A DNA stretch of 14,146 nucleotides from an uncultured Oscillospiraceae bacterium (GTDB lineage Bacteria > Bacillota > Clostridia > Oscillospirales > Oscillospiraceae): the NCBI GenBank assembly GCA_910588365.1, contig CAJUQS010000168.1, positions 1-14,146 on the forward strand, given 5' to 3'. The notes under the pieces were generated by a model that was given only the letters and a program-made list of their open reading frames with translations, was not told the DNA's origin and made no database searches. A program made the translations under genes and the position numbers. The stretch's first letter is position 1; every line of letters starts with the position of its first letter. Positions 1 to 6,984 of the stretch are shown here, piece after piece.

Positions 1-301
1 CGCGGTGCGCGGCAATAACGACTGGTGGGGGCGGGATCTGCCCAGGACCCTGAGCTTTGAGCTGGAGGGGGTCCGCTTCACCATGGCGCACAACCGCAAC
101 GACGTGTCCTGGCGGCTGGAGGGGGTGCAGGTGGTCATCTTCGGCCACAGCCACCAGTACTGCGAGGAGCAGCTGGGCGGGCGGCTGTGGCTGAACCCGG
201 GCAGCTGCGGCTACCCCAGGTTCCGGAAGGAGCTGACCATGGCGGCGCTGGAGCTGGAGGACGGCCGCTTCCGGGTGGAGCGCATTCCCATCGTCTCATG
301 A
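1..301 (+). CDS. YfcE/MJ0936-type metallophosphoesterase, C-terminal part (5' end outside window)
   Basis: Only the last ~100 residues are present; the reading frame is open to the left edge. Two metal-site motifs typical of small YfcE/YsnB-like calcineurin-fold phosphodiesterases are visible: GNND near the start and GHSH in the segment VVIFGHSHQY. The usual family ending LNPGSC is also present (LNPGSCGYPRFRKE). The histidine of the middle motif appears as MAHN rather than the more common HGH. Family members hydrolyse phosphodiester substrates in the cytoplasm with two divalent metals; the physiological substrate cannot be told from sequence. The stop codon overlaps the ATG of the exonuclease gene (ATGA), so the two are probably translationally coupled in one operon. 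Confidence 0.85.
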   Translation, partial: AVRGNNDWWGRDLPRTLSFELEGVRFTMAHNRNDVSWRLEGVQVVIFGHSHQYCEEQLGGRLWLNPGSCGYPRFRKELTMAALELEDGRFRVERIPIVS

Positions 302-852
302 GATACGTTGTCTTTGACGTGGAAACCCCCAACAGCCGCAACGACCGCATGAGCGCCATCGGCGTTGTCGTGGTGGAGGACGGGATGGTGGCGGAGGAGT
401 GGAGCGCGCTGGTCAATCCGGAGACCTGGTTCAGCCGCTTCAATATCCAGCTGACGGGCATTACGCCGGAGATGGCCGCCCGGGCTCCCGCGTTCGATGA
501 GCTGTGGGAGACGCGGCTGGGACCGCTGCTGGACGGCGGCGGGCTGCTGGCGGCGCACAACGCGCCCTTTGACATGGGGGTGCTGGCCAAGTGCCTGCGG
601 GCCTACTGCGTGGACTGGCGGGATCAGGCGCAGTACGTCTGCACGGTCCAGCTCAGCCGCCGGTGCTATCCCCACCTGCCCAACCACCGCCTGGACACGG
701 TCAGCGCCTATCTGGGCCTCCGGCTGGACCACCATCAGGCGGGGAGCGACAGCCGGGCCTGCGCGGAGATCCTCATCGACTGCCTGGACCGCGGGGTGGA
801 CGTGGGCCGCTTCTGCCGCCGCTACGACCTGCGCGCCATGCGCACCGGCTGA
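298..852 (+). CDS. DnaQ-like DEDDh 3'-5' exonuclease
   Basis: 184 residues, essentially one exonuclease domain. All five DEDDh catalytic positions are visible: D7 and E9 in FDVETPN (Exo I), D92 in HNAPFDMGVL (Exo II), and H146 and D151 in HHQAGSDSRA (Exo III, with the His-x4-Asp spacing). This is the fold of the DNA polymerase III epsilon proofreading subunit and RNase T. It removes nucleotides from 3' ends of DNA or RNA using two metal ions. There is no polymerase, BRCT or helicase domain, so it is a stand-alone nuclease, not PolC. The start is the ATG overlapping the upstream stop (ATGA); a start further upstream would overlap the phosphoesterase by more than 100 bp. No terminator hairpin follows. 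Substrate and pathway (proofreading, repair or RNA trimming) cannot be assigned. Confidence 0.88.
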   Translation: MRYVVFDVETPNSRNDRMSAIGVVVVEDGMVAEEWSALVNPETWFSRFNIQLTGITPEMAARAPAFDELWETRLGPLLDGGGLLAAHNAPFDMGVLAKCLRAYCVDWRDQAQYVCTVQLSRRCYPHLPNHRLDTVSAYLGLRLDHHQAGSDSRACAEILIDCLDRGVDVGRFCRRYDLRAMRTG

Positions 853-878
853 TTTTTCATATTTGCCGCGATTGGTAC

Positions 879-907
879 TTGCGCAGACAGGGGCGGACTG
901 CTATAAT
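879..907 (+). promoter_or_regulatory. sigma-A promoter for the zinc-ribbon membrane protein gene
   Basis: TTGCGC (879-884) and a perfect TATAAT (902-907) are separated by 17 bp. It lies just after the exonuclease stop and 172 bp before the next start codon, giving a long leader. Confidence 0.75.
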
Positions 908-908
908 A

Positions 909-921
909 GGGCACAGTGCCC
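909..921. promoter_or_regulatory. operator-like palindrome at the transcription start
   Basis: GGGCACAGTGCCC is a perfect inverted repeat (6-bp arms, one central base) starting two bases after the -10 box, where a repressor would block initiation. A one-base centre is poor for an RNA hairpin, so a DNA-level protein site is more likely. An imperfect direct repeat (GTACTTGCGCAGACAGG at 875-891; GTACTGCGCGGGCAGG at 933-948) brackets the promoter core. The role is inferred. Confidence 0.35.
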
Positions 922-998
922 GTAGCCTGTACGTACTGCGCGGGCAGGCCGCCGCGCCGGCCCGCTTTGGGGGATGAATACGGACTCTTACATAGAAA

Positions 999-1015
999 GA
1001 AAGGCGCCGCCTTTC
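999..1015 (+). other. leader stem-loop
   Basis: GAAAGGC / GCCTTTC form a perfect 7-bp stem with a 3-nt GCC loop in the transcript leader. No T tract follows, so it is not a simple terminator. It could affect mRNA stability, or be chance. Confidence 0.3.
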
Positions 1016-1079
1016 GCGAAATTCCTTTCCTGGCTAGGAAAAAGAACGCATACCGAAAAAGAGGAAAAGAGGAGAACGA

Positions 1080-1883
1080 ATGGCAAAGAAGAAGGAAAAG
1101 AAGGCCAAGGTGACCAAGACAAAGATCTGCCCCGCCTGCCACGCGGAGATTCCCGCCAAGGCGAAGCTCTGCCCGTTCTGCGCCGAGAAGCAGAAGGTCA
1201 AAAGCAAGCTGCCCCTCATCATCGCGCTGGCGGTTGTGGTGCTGCTGGTGGGTGCTTTTGTGTCGATGGCGATATTTGAGTTCCCCATTGCCCTGCCCTT
1301 TGACGTGCCCTTTCTGAGCGGATCCAAGCCGGAGACGCTGGTGGGGGAAACCATGGAGCTGACGAAGGAGCAGGAGAAGGAGGTCCTGGCGGGGCTGGAG
1401 GAGTGCGGCTTCGCGGAGATCAAAGAGGTGGACCTCATCAAGTTCGGCGCCAAGAGCAGCACCTACGCAGTCCAGGATATCTGGACGGCCCAGTTTATGG
1501 AGAAGGAAGATGCGGCCGTTGTGGAGATCGCCAACGGCGAGGAGGGGGAGAAGACCCTGGACACGGTCACCTTCCAGGGCCGGGAGATTTACGCGGACGG
1601 CAAGGTGTCGGCCCCCATTACGGACTACTATCTGACCCTGGCTCAGCGGGACGACTACCTGTCGGACACCCTGGCCGCGGTGAAGAAGGAGCTGGACGTG
1701 CCGGAGACGGCGGTGTTCCCCTCCCGCAGCGGGTGGACCTTTGAGATGGACGGCGGCAACGTGACGGTGACGTCCACGGTGACGGCCAAGGACAACTCCG
1801 GTCAGGCGGTGACTCGCGGCTTCCTGGCGCTGTTCGAGGAGGGGGAGCTGGTTTCCCTGACCTTTGACGGCGAAAGCGAATGA
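1080..1883 (+). CDS. zinc-ribbon, single-pass membrane protein of unknown function
   Basis: 267 residues. A very basic N-terminus (residues 1-15, mostly Lys) is followed by a zinc ribbon with CPxC...CPxC cysteines at 17, 20, 31 and 34. One transmembrane helix follows at about 44-66 and then a ~200-residue domain. With no signal peptide before the ribbon, and Lys on the N-terminal side of the helix, the ribbon should be cytoplasmic and the C-terminal domain extracellular. The outer domain is acidic and has no motif I recognise. From about residue 95 it has a helix-strand pattern, and the segment after about 190 (DYLSDTLAAVKKELDV...) looks like a second alpha/beta unit; a pair of small repeated domains is possible. 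The start follows a good AGAGGAG site, from its own promoter, and a terminator follows the stop, so this is a monocistronic gene. Confidence 0.82.
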   Translation: MAKKKEKKAKVTKTKICPACHAEIPAKAKLCPFCAEKQKVKSKLPLIIALAVVVLLVGAFVSMAIFEFPIALPFDVPFLSGSKPETLVGETMELTKEQEKEVLAGLEECGFAEIKEVDLIKFGAKSSTYAVQDIWTAQFMEKEDAAVVEIANGEEGEKTLDTVTFQGREIYADGKVSAPITDYYLTLAQRDDYLSDTLAAVKKELDVPETAVFPSRSGWTFEMDGGNVTVTSTVTAKDNSGQAVTRGFLALFEEGELVSLTFDGESE

Positions 1884-1894
1884 GAGAAACGCCC

Positions 1895-1936
1895 GGGCGG
1901 CGCAGACGGATGGTCTGTGCCGCCCATTTCGTTTTT
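1895..1936 (+). terminator. rho-independent terminator after the zinc-ribbon gene
   Basis: GGGCGGCGCAGAC pairs with GTCTGTGCCGCCC (13 bp, one G-T wobble) around a 5-nt loop, followed by ATTTCGTTTTT. It starts 11 bp after the stop codon. Confidence 0.88.
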
Positions 1937-2059
1937 CAGCCGCTTGGGCGATAAACTTTTTCATCCGTCCCGCATAGACTCATCCATGGCGGGCTGTCCG
2001 CCAGGTAAAGATCGCCCGCCGCTCCGCCGGAAGAAATTCGGCGAAGTCACGGCTGAAAC

Positions 2060-2088
2060 TTGACAAAAAACCGTGGAAAGCGTATAGT
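2060..2088 (+). promoter_or_regulatory. sigma-A promoter of pfkA
   Basis: A perfect TTGACA (2060-2065) and TATAGT (2083-2088) are separated by 17 bp and lie about 80 bp before the pfkA start. The upstream stretch 1938-2059 has no gene, only two weak inverted repeats (TGGCGG/CCGCCA at 1987-2003; CGCCG/CGGCG near 2025-2043). Confidence 0.85.
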
Positions 2089-2169
2089 TTTGTTGGCAGT
2101 ATCCAGGGGGGATCCTGCCCTTCAAGACAGAAAGCGCTGAATCAATCCACAACGAATCGGAGGAAGTAT

Positions 2170-3177
2170 ATGGATCAGCAAGTAAATCGTATCGGCGTTC
2201 TGACCAGCGGCGGTGACGCCCCGGGCATGAACGCTGCCATCCGCGCGGTCGTGCGCTCCGCTCTGGCCCGGGGGATCGGCTGCATCGGCATCCGCAGGGG
2301 CTGGAACGGACTCATCAGCAGTGATTTTGTCCGCATGGATACCTCCAGCGTCAGCCATATCATCGACAAGGGGGGCACCCTGCTCTATACTGCCCGCAGC
2401 GACGAGTTCCGTACCGTCGAGGGCCAGGACAAGGCCCTGGGCACCTGCAAGCTGCTGGGGCTGGACGCCATTGTGGCCATCGGCGGCGACGGTACCTTCC
2501 GGGGGGCGCTGGAGCTGTCCCGGCGCGCTTCGGAGGCTGGCTACAAGCTTCAGGTAGCGGGCATCCCCGCCACCATTGACAATGACATCGGCTGTTCCCA
2601 CTACACCATCGGCTTTGATACCGCCTGCAACACGGCCATCCAGTGCATCGACAAGCTGCGGGATACCATGCAGTCCCACGAGCGGTGCTCCGTGGTGGAG
2701 GTGATGGGCCGCCATGCGGGCTACCTGGCGCTGACCGTGGGCATTGCCGTCGGCGCAACGGCGGTCCTGATCCCCGAGCGGGAGCTGGACTTCCAGCGGG
2801 ATATTGTGGAGAAGATCCGCCGGGCCCGTCTGGCCGGGACCACCCACTACATGGTGGTGGTGGCCGAGGGCGCGGGCAACGCCATGGAGATCAGCCGCCG
2901 GATTCACGAGGAGGTGGGCATTGATCCCCGCGTGACGGTGCTGGGACATATCCAGCGGGGCGGTGCTCCCTCGGTGCAGGACCGGGAGACTGCCAGCCGC
3001 ATGGGCTATGGCGCGGTGCAGGCCATTGCTGAGAACCGGGGCAACTGCGTGGTGGCCACCCAGGAGGGACATATGGTGATCCTGGAGATGGAGGCGGCCC
3101 TGAAGATGACCAAGAAGTTTGAGATGGACCGCTATCAGATTCTGGAGGCGCTGACCAACAACTGCGGGAATATTTGA
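2170..3177 (+). CDS. pfkA: ATP-dependent 6-phosphofructokinase
   Basis: 335 residues, the usual length of bacterial PfkA (about 320). It phosphorylates fructose 6-phosphate to fructose 1,6-bisphosphate, the committed step of glycolysis, in the cytoplasm. Visible motifs, in order: GGDAPGMNAAIR (14-25), the nucleotide loop GGDGTFRG (105-112), PATIDND with the catalytic Asp at 137, MGRHAGY (179-185) and GHIQRGG (259-265). Gly108 sits where E. coli Gly104 is; PPi-dependent enzymes have Asp there, so ATP is the likely donor. The residue matching E. coli Gly124 is Ala134, not the Lys of PPi enzymes. The position matching the E. coli effector-site Arg54 appears to be Thr58, so effector response may differ. 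The start has a strong GGAGGA site. No pyruvate kinase gene follows, unlike the common pfkA-pyk pair. Confidence 0.96.
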   Translation: MDQQVNRIGVLTSGGDAPGMNAAIRAVVRSALARGIGCIGIRRGWNGLISSDFVRMDTSSVSHIIDKGGTLLYTARSDEFRTVEGQDKALGTCKLLGLDAIVAIGGDGTFRGALELSRRASEAGYKLQVAGIPATIDNDIGCSHYTIGFDTACNTAIQCIDKLRDTMQSHERCSVVEVMGRHAGYLALTVGIAVGATAVLIPERELDFQRDIVEKIRRARLAGTTHYMVVVAEGAGNAMEISRRIHEEVGIDPRVTVLGHIQRGGAPSVQDRETASRMGYGAVQAIAENRGNCVVATQEGHMVILEMEAALKMTKKFEMDRYQILEALTNNCGNI

Positions 3178-3270
3178 TGGTTTGCCGCCGTTTGGTTCCG
3201 GCTGGCGGCTTCCGTACCCCTTGACACGCGGCCTGCCGCGCAGGAGAGATACAGGCGGACTTTATAACGC

Positions 3271-3304
3271 AGGGCGGCGCGAACCAAAGGGTTCGCGCCG
3301 CCTT
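3271..3304 (+). terminator. probable terminator hairpin after pfkA
   Basis: GGCGGCGCGAACC (3273-3285) and its perfect complement (3290-3302) form a 13-bp stem with loop AAAG, extendable by two pairs including one G-T. Only three Ts follow directly. The strong stem and its position about 95 bp after the stop favour termination, but the short T tract lowers confidence. Confidence 0.55.
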
Positions 3305-3331
3305 TGACTGTCAAAAAAGCCCTCCGCAGGG

Positions 3332-3406
3332 TCAGGAATTCTCCTGGAGCCAGCGGGTAGCGACCTCCGCGTTGAGAGCGGCACTGAGGCTGATTGCGTA
3401 CTCCTG
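3332..3406 (-). pseudogene. possible C-terminal relic of a minus-strand gene
   Basis: Read on the minus strand, 3406 down to the TGA at 3334-3332 encodes a 24-residue tail that begins QEYAISLSAALNA and ends WLQENS, with mostly G/C third positions. A different frame immediately upstream, ending KLDSREKK near 3407, would join it with a single-base frameshift. Just after the stop, in the same direction, lies a small hairpin (CCCT-4-AGGG) and TTTTTT (3331-3313), like a terminator. No start or ribosome site is visible and I do not recognise the protein. It may be a decayed gene end or chance. Confidence 0.2.
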
Positions 3407-3476
3407 CCTTTTTCTCCCTGCTGTCCAACTTATATGGTACCCCTGTACCGGCTGTAATTTTTGTGCAGTCCTCGAA

Positions 3477-3505
3477 TTGCTTTTCCGGCTGCCTTATGAT
3501 AAAAT
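3477..3505 (+). promoter_or_regulatory. sigma-A promoter of the large hybrid kinase
   Basis: TTGCTT (3477-3482) and TAAAAT (3500-3505) are separated by 17 bp. The predicted transcript start near 3512 leaves a leader of only about 25-30 nt. Confidence 0.65.
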
Positions 3506-3534
3506 AGGATCGAAATTATGCTTACAACTGCGAG

Positions 3535-6500
3535 GTGGATGGCTTGCACATCGAAGACTACGAAAAAATACTGGATGCCGTGCAGGATACCGGGGTATAC
3601 GTGATCCGTGAGGACGACCACAGAATCCTGTACTGCAACCGCCGCGTGCGGGAGGTCACGCCGGCGGCGGCGCCCGGGGCGGTCTGCCACGAGCTGTGGC
3701 CGGAGCGCTGCGCCGCCTGCCCCCTGCTGTCCATCGGCGGCCGGCAGGAGAGCCGGTCTGTCAGCTACAACGGCCCCTTCGGCCGGGTGGTGGATATCGC
3801 GGCCGTGCGGACTATGTGGGAGGGCCGCATCCCCGCCTTCATCATCACCCTGACCCCCCATATCGAGGCGTCCAGTTTCAACTGCCACCGGCTTATCCGT
3901 GCCAACCTCACCCGGGACAGCTATGAGCTGGTGCGGCTTAACCGCCCCGACGACTGGACCGCCGACGGCCGGACCGACACCCTCTCCGGCTGGCTGGACT
4001 GCTTTCTGGACAGCGGCTTTCCCCACCCGGAGGACCTGGAGCGGCTGCGGAACTTCACCCGGCTGGACCATTTGCGGGAGGGGATGCGCGCGGGCCGGCG
4101 GGGCCTGACGTGCATCTACCGCAGAAAGTCCGGGGAGGACTACCGCTGGGACCTGGTGGAGGTCTCGCCGGACTTCGACTACACGGACGAGAACCAGCAG
4201 GTGCTCCTCTACGCCAAGGATGTCCACGACGTTCTGCGGGAGGGCCTGGAGCGGGAGGAGAGCAACCTCCGCAATCAGGAGGTCATCCGTTCCCTGGGGG
4301 AGAAGAACTTCAGCATCTACGTCATCGATCTGGACACCGGGCTGGCGGACCCGGTCCGGGTGGAGGGGGAGATGCAGGGCCCCGACTCCCCCCGCCGGAT
4401 CCCCTGGGAACAGGAGCTCCGTCTGGCCATCCAGGAGCAGCTCCACTGGGAATACCAGCCGGAGTTCGAGCGGCTGTTCTCCATCCGAAGCCTGCGTCAG
4501 GCCCTCGCGAACGGGGAGCGGACGGTGGATATGCTCTGCCAGCGAACCGTCTGCGACGAGCTCTACAGCTACATCTCCATCAACGCCTCCCTGGGCAAGG
4601 AGCTGGGCCGCAGGCCCTACGCCGTGCTTGCACTCCAGGATACGGACGAGCGGGTGCGCCAGGAGCTGGCCCACAGCCAGTGGGATATGCAGATGGCCGC
4701 CATCCTCAAGTGCCGCTACGGCGTTATGAACACCATCCATCTGACCAGCGGGCTGTGCGATCGGCTGGATCTCCGCCAGCCCAGCGGCACGGAGCCGCTG
4801 ACCGGCAGCTACACCCAGCACATTCAGCAGGCCCTGGACAGCTTCGTCCATGAGGAGGACGCGGAGCGGTTCACCCGCGTCCTCTCCCTGGAGCACATCC
4901 GGCAGCGGGCGCTGGAAACCGACAACTATCTGGAGGAGATCTGCCAGTACCGGACACGCGAGGATCCGCCCCGCTGGCTGGAGCAGCACGTGGTCTACAG
5001 CCGGCAGGCCGGGGAGGTGCTGGTGAACATTCTGGGCCGGGACATCACCCGGGAGAAGGACCGGGAGGCGGCCCAGCGGGAGAAGGATCGGGAGAAGTCC
5101 GATATCATCCGCAGCCTGAGCGGCATGTTTTTCGCCACCTACTATGTAAACCTGGAGCTGGACACCTTCCAGGGTGTGACCCAGCTGCGGGAGGTGGGGG
5201 AGTTCCTGGGCGATCAGGTCCACTATACGGCGAGCCTGCGGGCCTACGCGGAGGCCTTTGTCCACCCGGACGACCGGGAGGAATACCTGTCCGTCATGAA
5301 CACCGGCAATCTGCGGGAGAACCTGGGGCGGTCCCGGCCCTACTTGGCGGTGGAGTACCGCAAGATGGCCGAGGGGCCGGAGACTCCGCCGGACGAGTGC
5401 GGCTGGATCCGGGCCACGGCGGTGCTGGTGCGCACGGACAGCCTGGGGCGGCCTCTGACGGTGCTGTACGCCGCCCAGGACGTGACGGAGAGCAAGCAGA
5501 AGGAGGCCCGGGAGCATCGGGCCCTCCAGGAGGCCTGCCAGGCGGCCAACCACGCCAGCGCCGCCAAGAGCGACTTCCTCTCCCGCATGAGCCACGACAT
5601 CCGCACGCCAATGAACGGCATCATCGGCATGACCGCCATTGCCGCCTCCCACGTGGACGATCCGGGGCGGGTGATGGACTGCCTGAAGAAGATCAAAGTC
5701 TCCAGCCAGCATCTGCTCTCCCTGGTCAACGGGGTGCTGGACATGAGCCAGATCGAGTCGGGGAAGATCGATCTGGCGGAGGAGCGCTTCCTCATACCGG
5801 AGATGGTGGGAAACCTGGCCGTCATTCTCCGCTCCCCCATCCAGCAGAAGCACCACCGTCTGATCGTCCACCCCCTGGAGGTGGAGCACGAGGCGGTGCT
5901 GGGGGACGCCGCCCGGCTGCAGCAGGTGTTTGTGAATATCCTGGGCAACAGCGTCAAGTACACCCCGCCCGGCGGACTGCTGGAGATCGAGGTCCGGGAG
6001 CGGGAGTCCCGGCAGCACGGCTACGGGTGCTATGACTTCATCTTCCGGGACAACGGCGTGGGCATGGACGAGGCGTTTGTCCAGCACATCTTCGACCCCT
6101 TCAGCCGGGCGGAGGACTCCCGGGTCAGCTCCATTGAGGGGTCGGGCCTGGGGATGACCATCGCCCAGAACATTGTGCGCCGTATGGGCGGCAAGATCGC
6201 CGTCAGAAGCCGGCTGGGCGCCGGCTCCCAGTTCACCGTGACCCTCTTTCTCAGGCAGAGCGTCTCCGAGGAAGCGGCCCCCTCCCCGGAGGAGACGGAG
6301 GACGGCCGGACCGTCTCCCTCCAGGGCCGCCGCCTTCTGCTGGCGGAGGACAACGAGCTCAACCGCGAGATCGCCTGCGAGATTCTGGGCGGCGTGGGGG
6401 CGGAGGTGGAGTGCGCCAGGGACGGGCAGGAGGCGGTGGACCTCTTTACACAGCGGGAGCCGGGGTACTACGATCTGATCCTCATGGACATTCAGATGCC

Positions 6501-6708
6501 CGTTCTGGACGGATTCGGCGCGGCCCGGGCCATCCGCTCCCTGCACCGGCCGGACGGCGGCACGATCCCCATTATCGCCATGTCGGCCAACGCCTTTGCC
6601 GAGGACATCAGCGCCAGCCAGGAGGCCGGGATGAACGAGCACATCACAAAGCCCCTGGACATCCCCAAGCTGGTGTCCCGCCTGGCCTATTGGCTGAATT
6701 GCAGGTAA
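3535..6708 (+). CDS. soluble multi-PAS hybrid histidine kinase/response regulator
   Basis: Up to 1057 residues with no transmembrane helix, so a cytoplasmic sensor. Order: an N-terminal PAS-like domain (about 8-110) ending in a Cys cluster (C51, C59-AA-C62-PL); four sensory modules of about 110-135 residues (roughly 115-233, 255-374, 388-505, 525-652), each ending in a DV/DT/DIT-type segment typical of PAS exits; a linker helix; HisKA with SHDIRTP (H687); HATPase with N box N805, G1 box DNGVGM (839-844) and G2 box GSGLGM (869-874); and a C-terminal receiver (932-1055) with acidic D939, phospho-acceptor D985 in LMDIQMP, and K1039. It should autophosphorylate at His and pass phosphate to its own receiver; there is no HPt or output domain. 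Start: GTG 3535 is the outer limit but has no ribosome site. TTG 3544, 5 nt after GAGGTGG, is better supported. Ligand unknown. Confidence 0.92.
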   Translation: MDGLHIEDYEKILDAVQDTGVYVIREDDHRILYCNRRVREVTPAAAPGAVCHELWPERCAACPLLSIGGRQESRSVSYNGPFGRVVDIAAVRTMWEGRIPAFIITLTPHIEASSFNCHRLIRANLTRDSYELVRLNRPDDWTADGRTDTLSGWLDCFLDSGFPHPEDLERLRNFTRLDHLREGMRAGRRGLTCIYRRKSGEDYRWDLVEVSPDFDYTDENQQVLLYAKDVHDVLREGLEREESNLRNQEVIRSLGEKNFSIYVIDLDTGLADPVRVEGEMQGPDSPRRIPWEQELRLAIQEQLHWEYQPEFERLFSIRSLRQALANGERTVDMLCQRTVCDELYSYISINASLGKELGRRPYAVLALQDTDERVRQELAHSQWDMQMAAILKCRYGVMNTIHLTSGLCDRLDLRQPSGTEPLTGSYTQHIQQALDSFVHEEDAERFTRVLSLEHIRQRALETDNYLEEICQYRTREDPPRWLEQHVVYSRQAGEVLVNILGRDITREKDREAAQREKDREKSDIIRSLSGMFFATYYVNLELDTFQGVTQLREVGEFLGDQVHYTASLRAYAEAFVHPDDREEYLSVMNTGNLRENLGRSRPYLAVEYRKMAEGPETPPDECGWIRATAVLVRTDSLGRPLTVLYAAQDVTESKQKEAREHRALQEACQAANHASAAKSDFLSRMSHDIRTPMNGIIGMTAIAASHVDDPGRVMDCLKKIKVSSQHLLSLVNGVLDMSQIESGKIDLAEERFLIPEMVGNLAVILRSPIQQKHHRLIVHPLEVEHEAVLGDAARLQQVFVNILGNSVKYTPPGGLLEIEVRERESRQHGYGCYDFIFRDNGVGMDEAFVQHIFDPFSRAEDSRVSSIEGSGLGMTIAQNIVRRMGGKIAVRSRLGAGSQFTVTLFLRQSVSEEAAPSPEETEDGRTVSLQGRRLLLAEDNELNREIACEILGGVGAEVECARDGQEAVDLFTQREPGYYDLILMDIQMPVLDGFGAARAIRSLHRPDGGTIPIIAMSANAFAEDISASQEAGMNEHITKPLDIPKLVSRLAYWLNCR

Positions 6709-6722
6709 GGCTTCCCGCAGAC

Positions 6723-6752
6723 GGCCATATCCGCGGGCGCGGGCCTGTTTTT
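6723..6752 (+). terminator. weak terminator-like hairpin just after the hybrid kinase
   Basis: GGCC (6723-6726) pairs with GGCC (6742-6745) around an inner CGC/GCG stem, followed by TGTTTTTG. It starts 15 bp after the stop. The helix is interrupted, so this is tentative. Confidence 0.4.
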
Positions 6753-6773
6753 GTGTTTCTCCAATAGGCAGCG

Positions 6774-6816
6774 GCCCAGCCCGCATGGCACAAGGCCATG
6801 CGGGCTGGGCGCTTTC
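6774..6816 (+). terminator. strong terminator hairpin after the hybrid kinase
   Basis: GCCCAGCCCGCATGGC (6774-6789) and its perfect complement (6795-6810) form a 16-bp stem around a 5-nt loop, followed by GCTTTCT. The stem is very stable and lies 66 bp after the stop codon. The T tract is short. Confidence 0.7.
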
Positions 6817-6954
6817 TGACCGCGGAAATTTCTCCAGGATCCACCGGATTCCGGGGCCTGTTTGACAAAAAAGGAAAGAACTTCTGAAAAAGTGACCGGG
6901 TCCTGTCTGCGACATAATACTGCGAAACCGGGGAAAGTCCTGTCAGACACAAGG

Positions 6955-6984
6955 TTTTGCACAGTATCCACAGAGTTTTCCACA
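6955..6984 (+). other. cluster of DnaA-box-like 9-mers
   Basis: TTTTGCACA (6955-6963), GTATCCACA (6964-6972) and TTTTCCACA (6976-6984) each match the DnaA box TTATNCACA at 8 of 9 positions or better under the relaxed form TTWTNCACA, except the G at position 1 of the second. A weaker inverted copy, TTGTGGATT, lies at 7064-7072. There is no dnaA or dnaN gene nearby, so this is not evidently the chromosomal origin. It may be a DnaA-responsive regulatory site or chance in an AT-richer gap. The rest of 6817-7086 holds no gene that I can support. Confidence 0.3.

Noticed and set aside
974..1279. Alternative + strand frame beginning in the leader of the zinc-ribbon gene
   Set aside because: It overlaps the zinc ribbon in another frame, lacks a proper ribosome site and gives a low-complexity product.
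2122..3072. Minus-strand open frame opposite pfkA
   Set aside because: The + strand is an unmistakable PfkA with a consensus promoter and ribosome site; the opposite frame has no motifs.
3221..3268. TTGACA (3221-3226) with TATAAC (3263-3268) as a promoter after pfkA
   Set aside because: The boxes are 36 bp apart and no acceptable -10 lies at 16-18 bp; the pfkA hairpin follows directly.
6862..6890. TTGACA before the second kinase as a promoter
   Set aside because: The hexamer at 17-bp spacing is TGAAAA, only 3 of 6 matches; the promoter at 7087-7114 is better placed. The CATAAT at 6913-6918 also lacks a good -35.
3430..6915. Very long minus-strand open frame (over 1100 codons) opposite the first hybrid kinase
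   Set aside because: It is the antisense shadow of a high-GC gene: no ribosome site, low-complexity His/Leu/Gly-rich translation, and the + strand encodes all kinase motifs.
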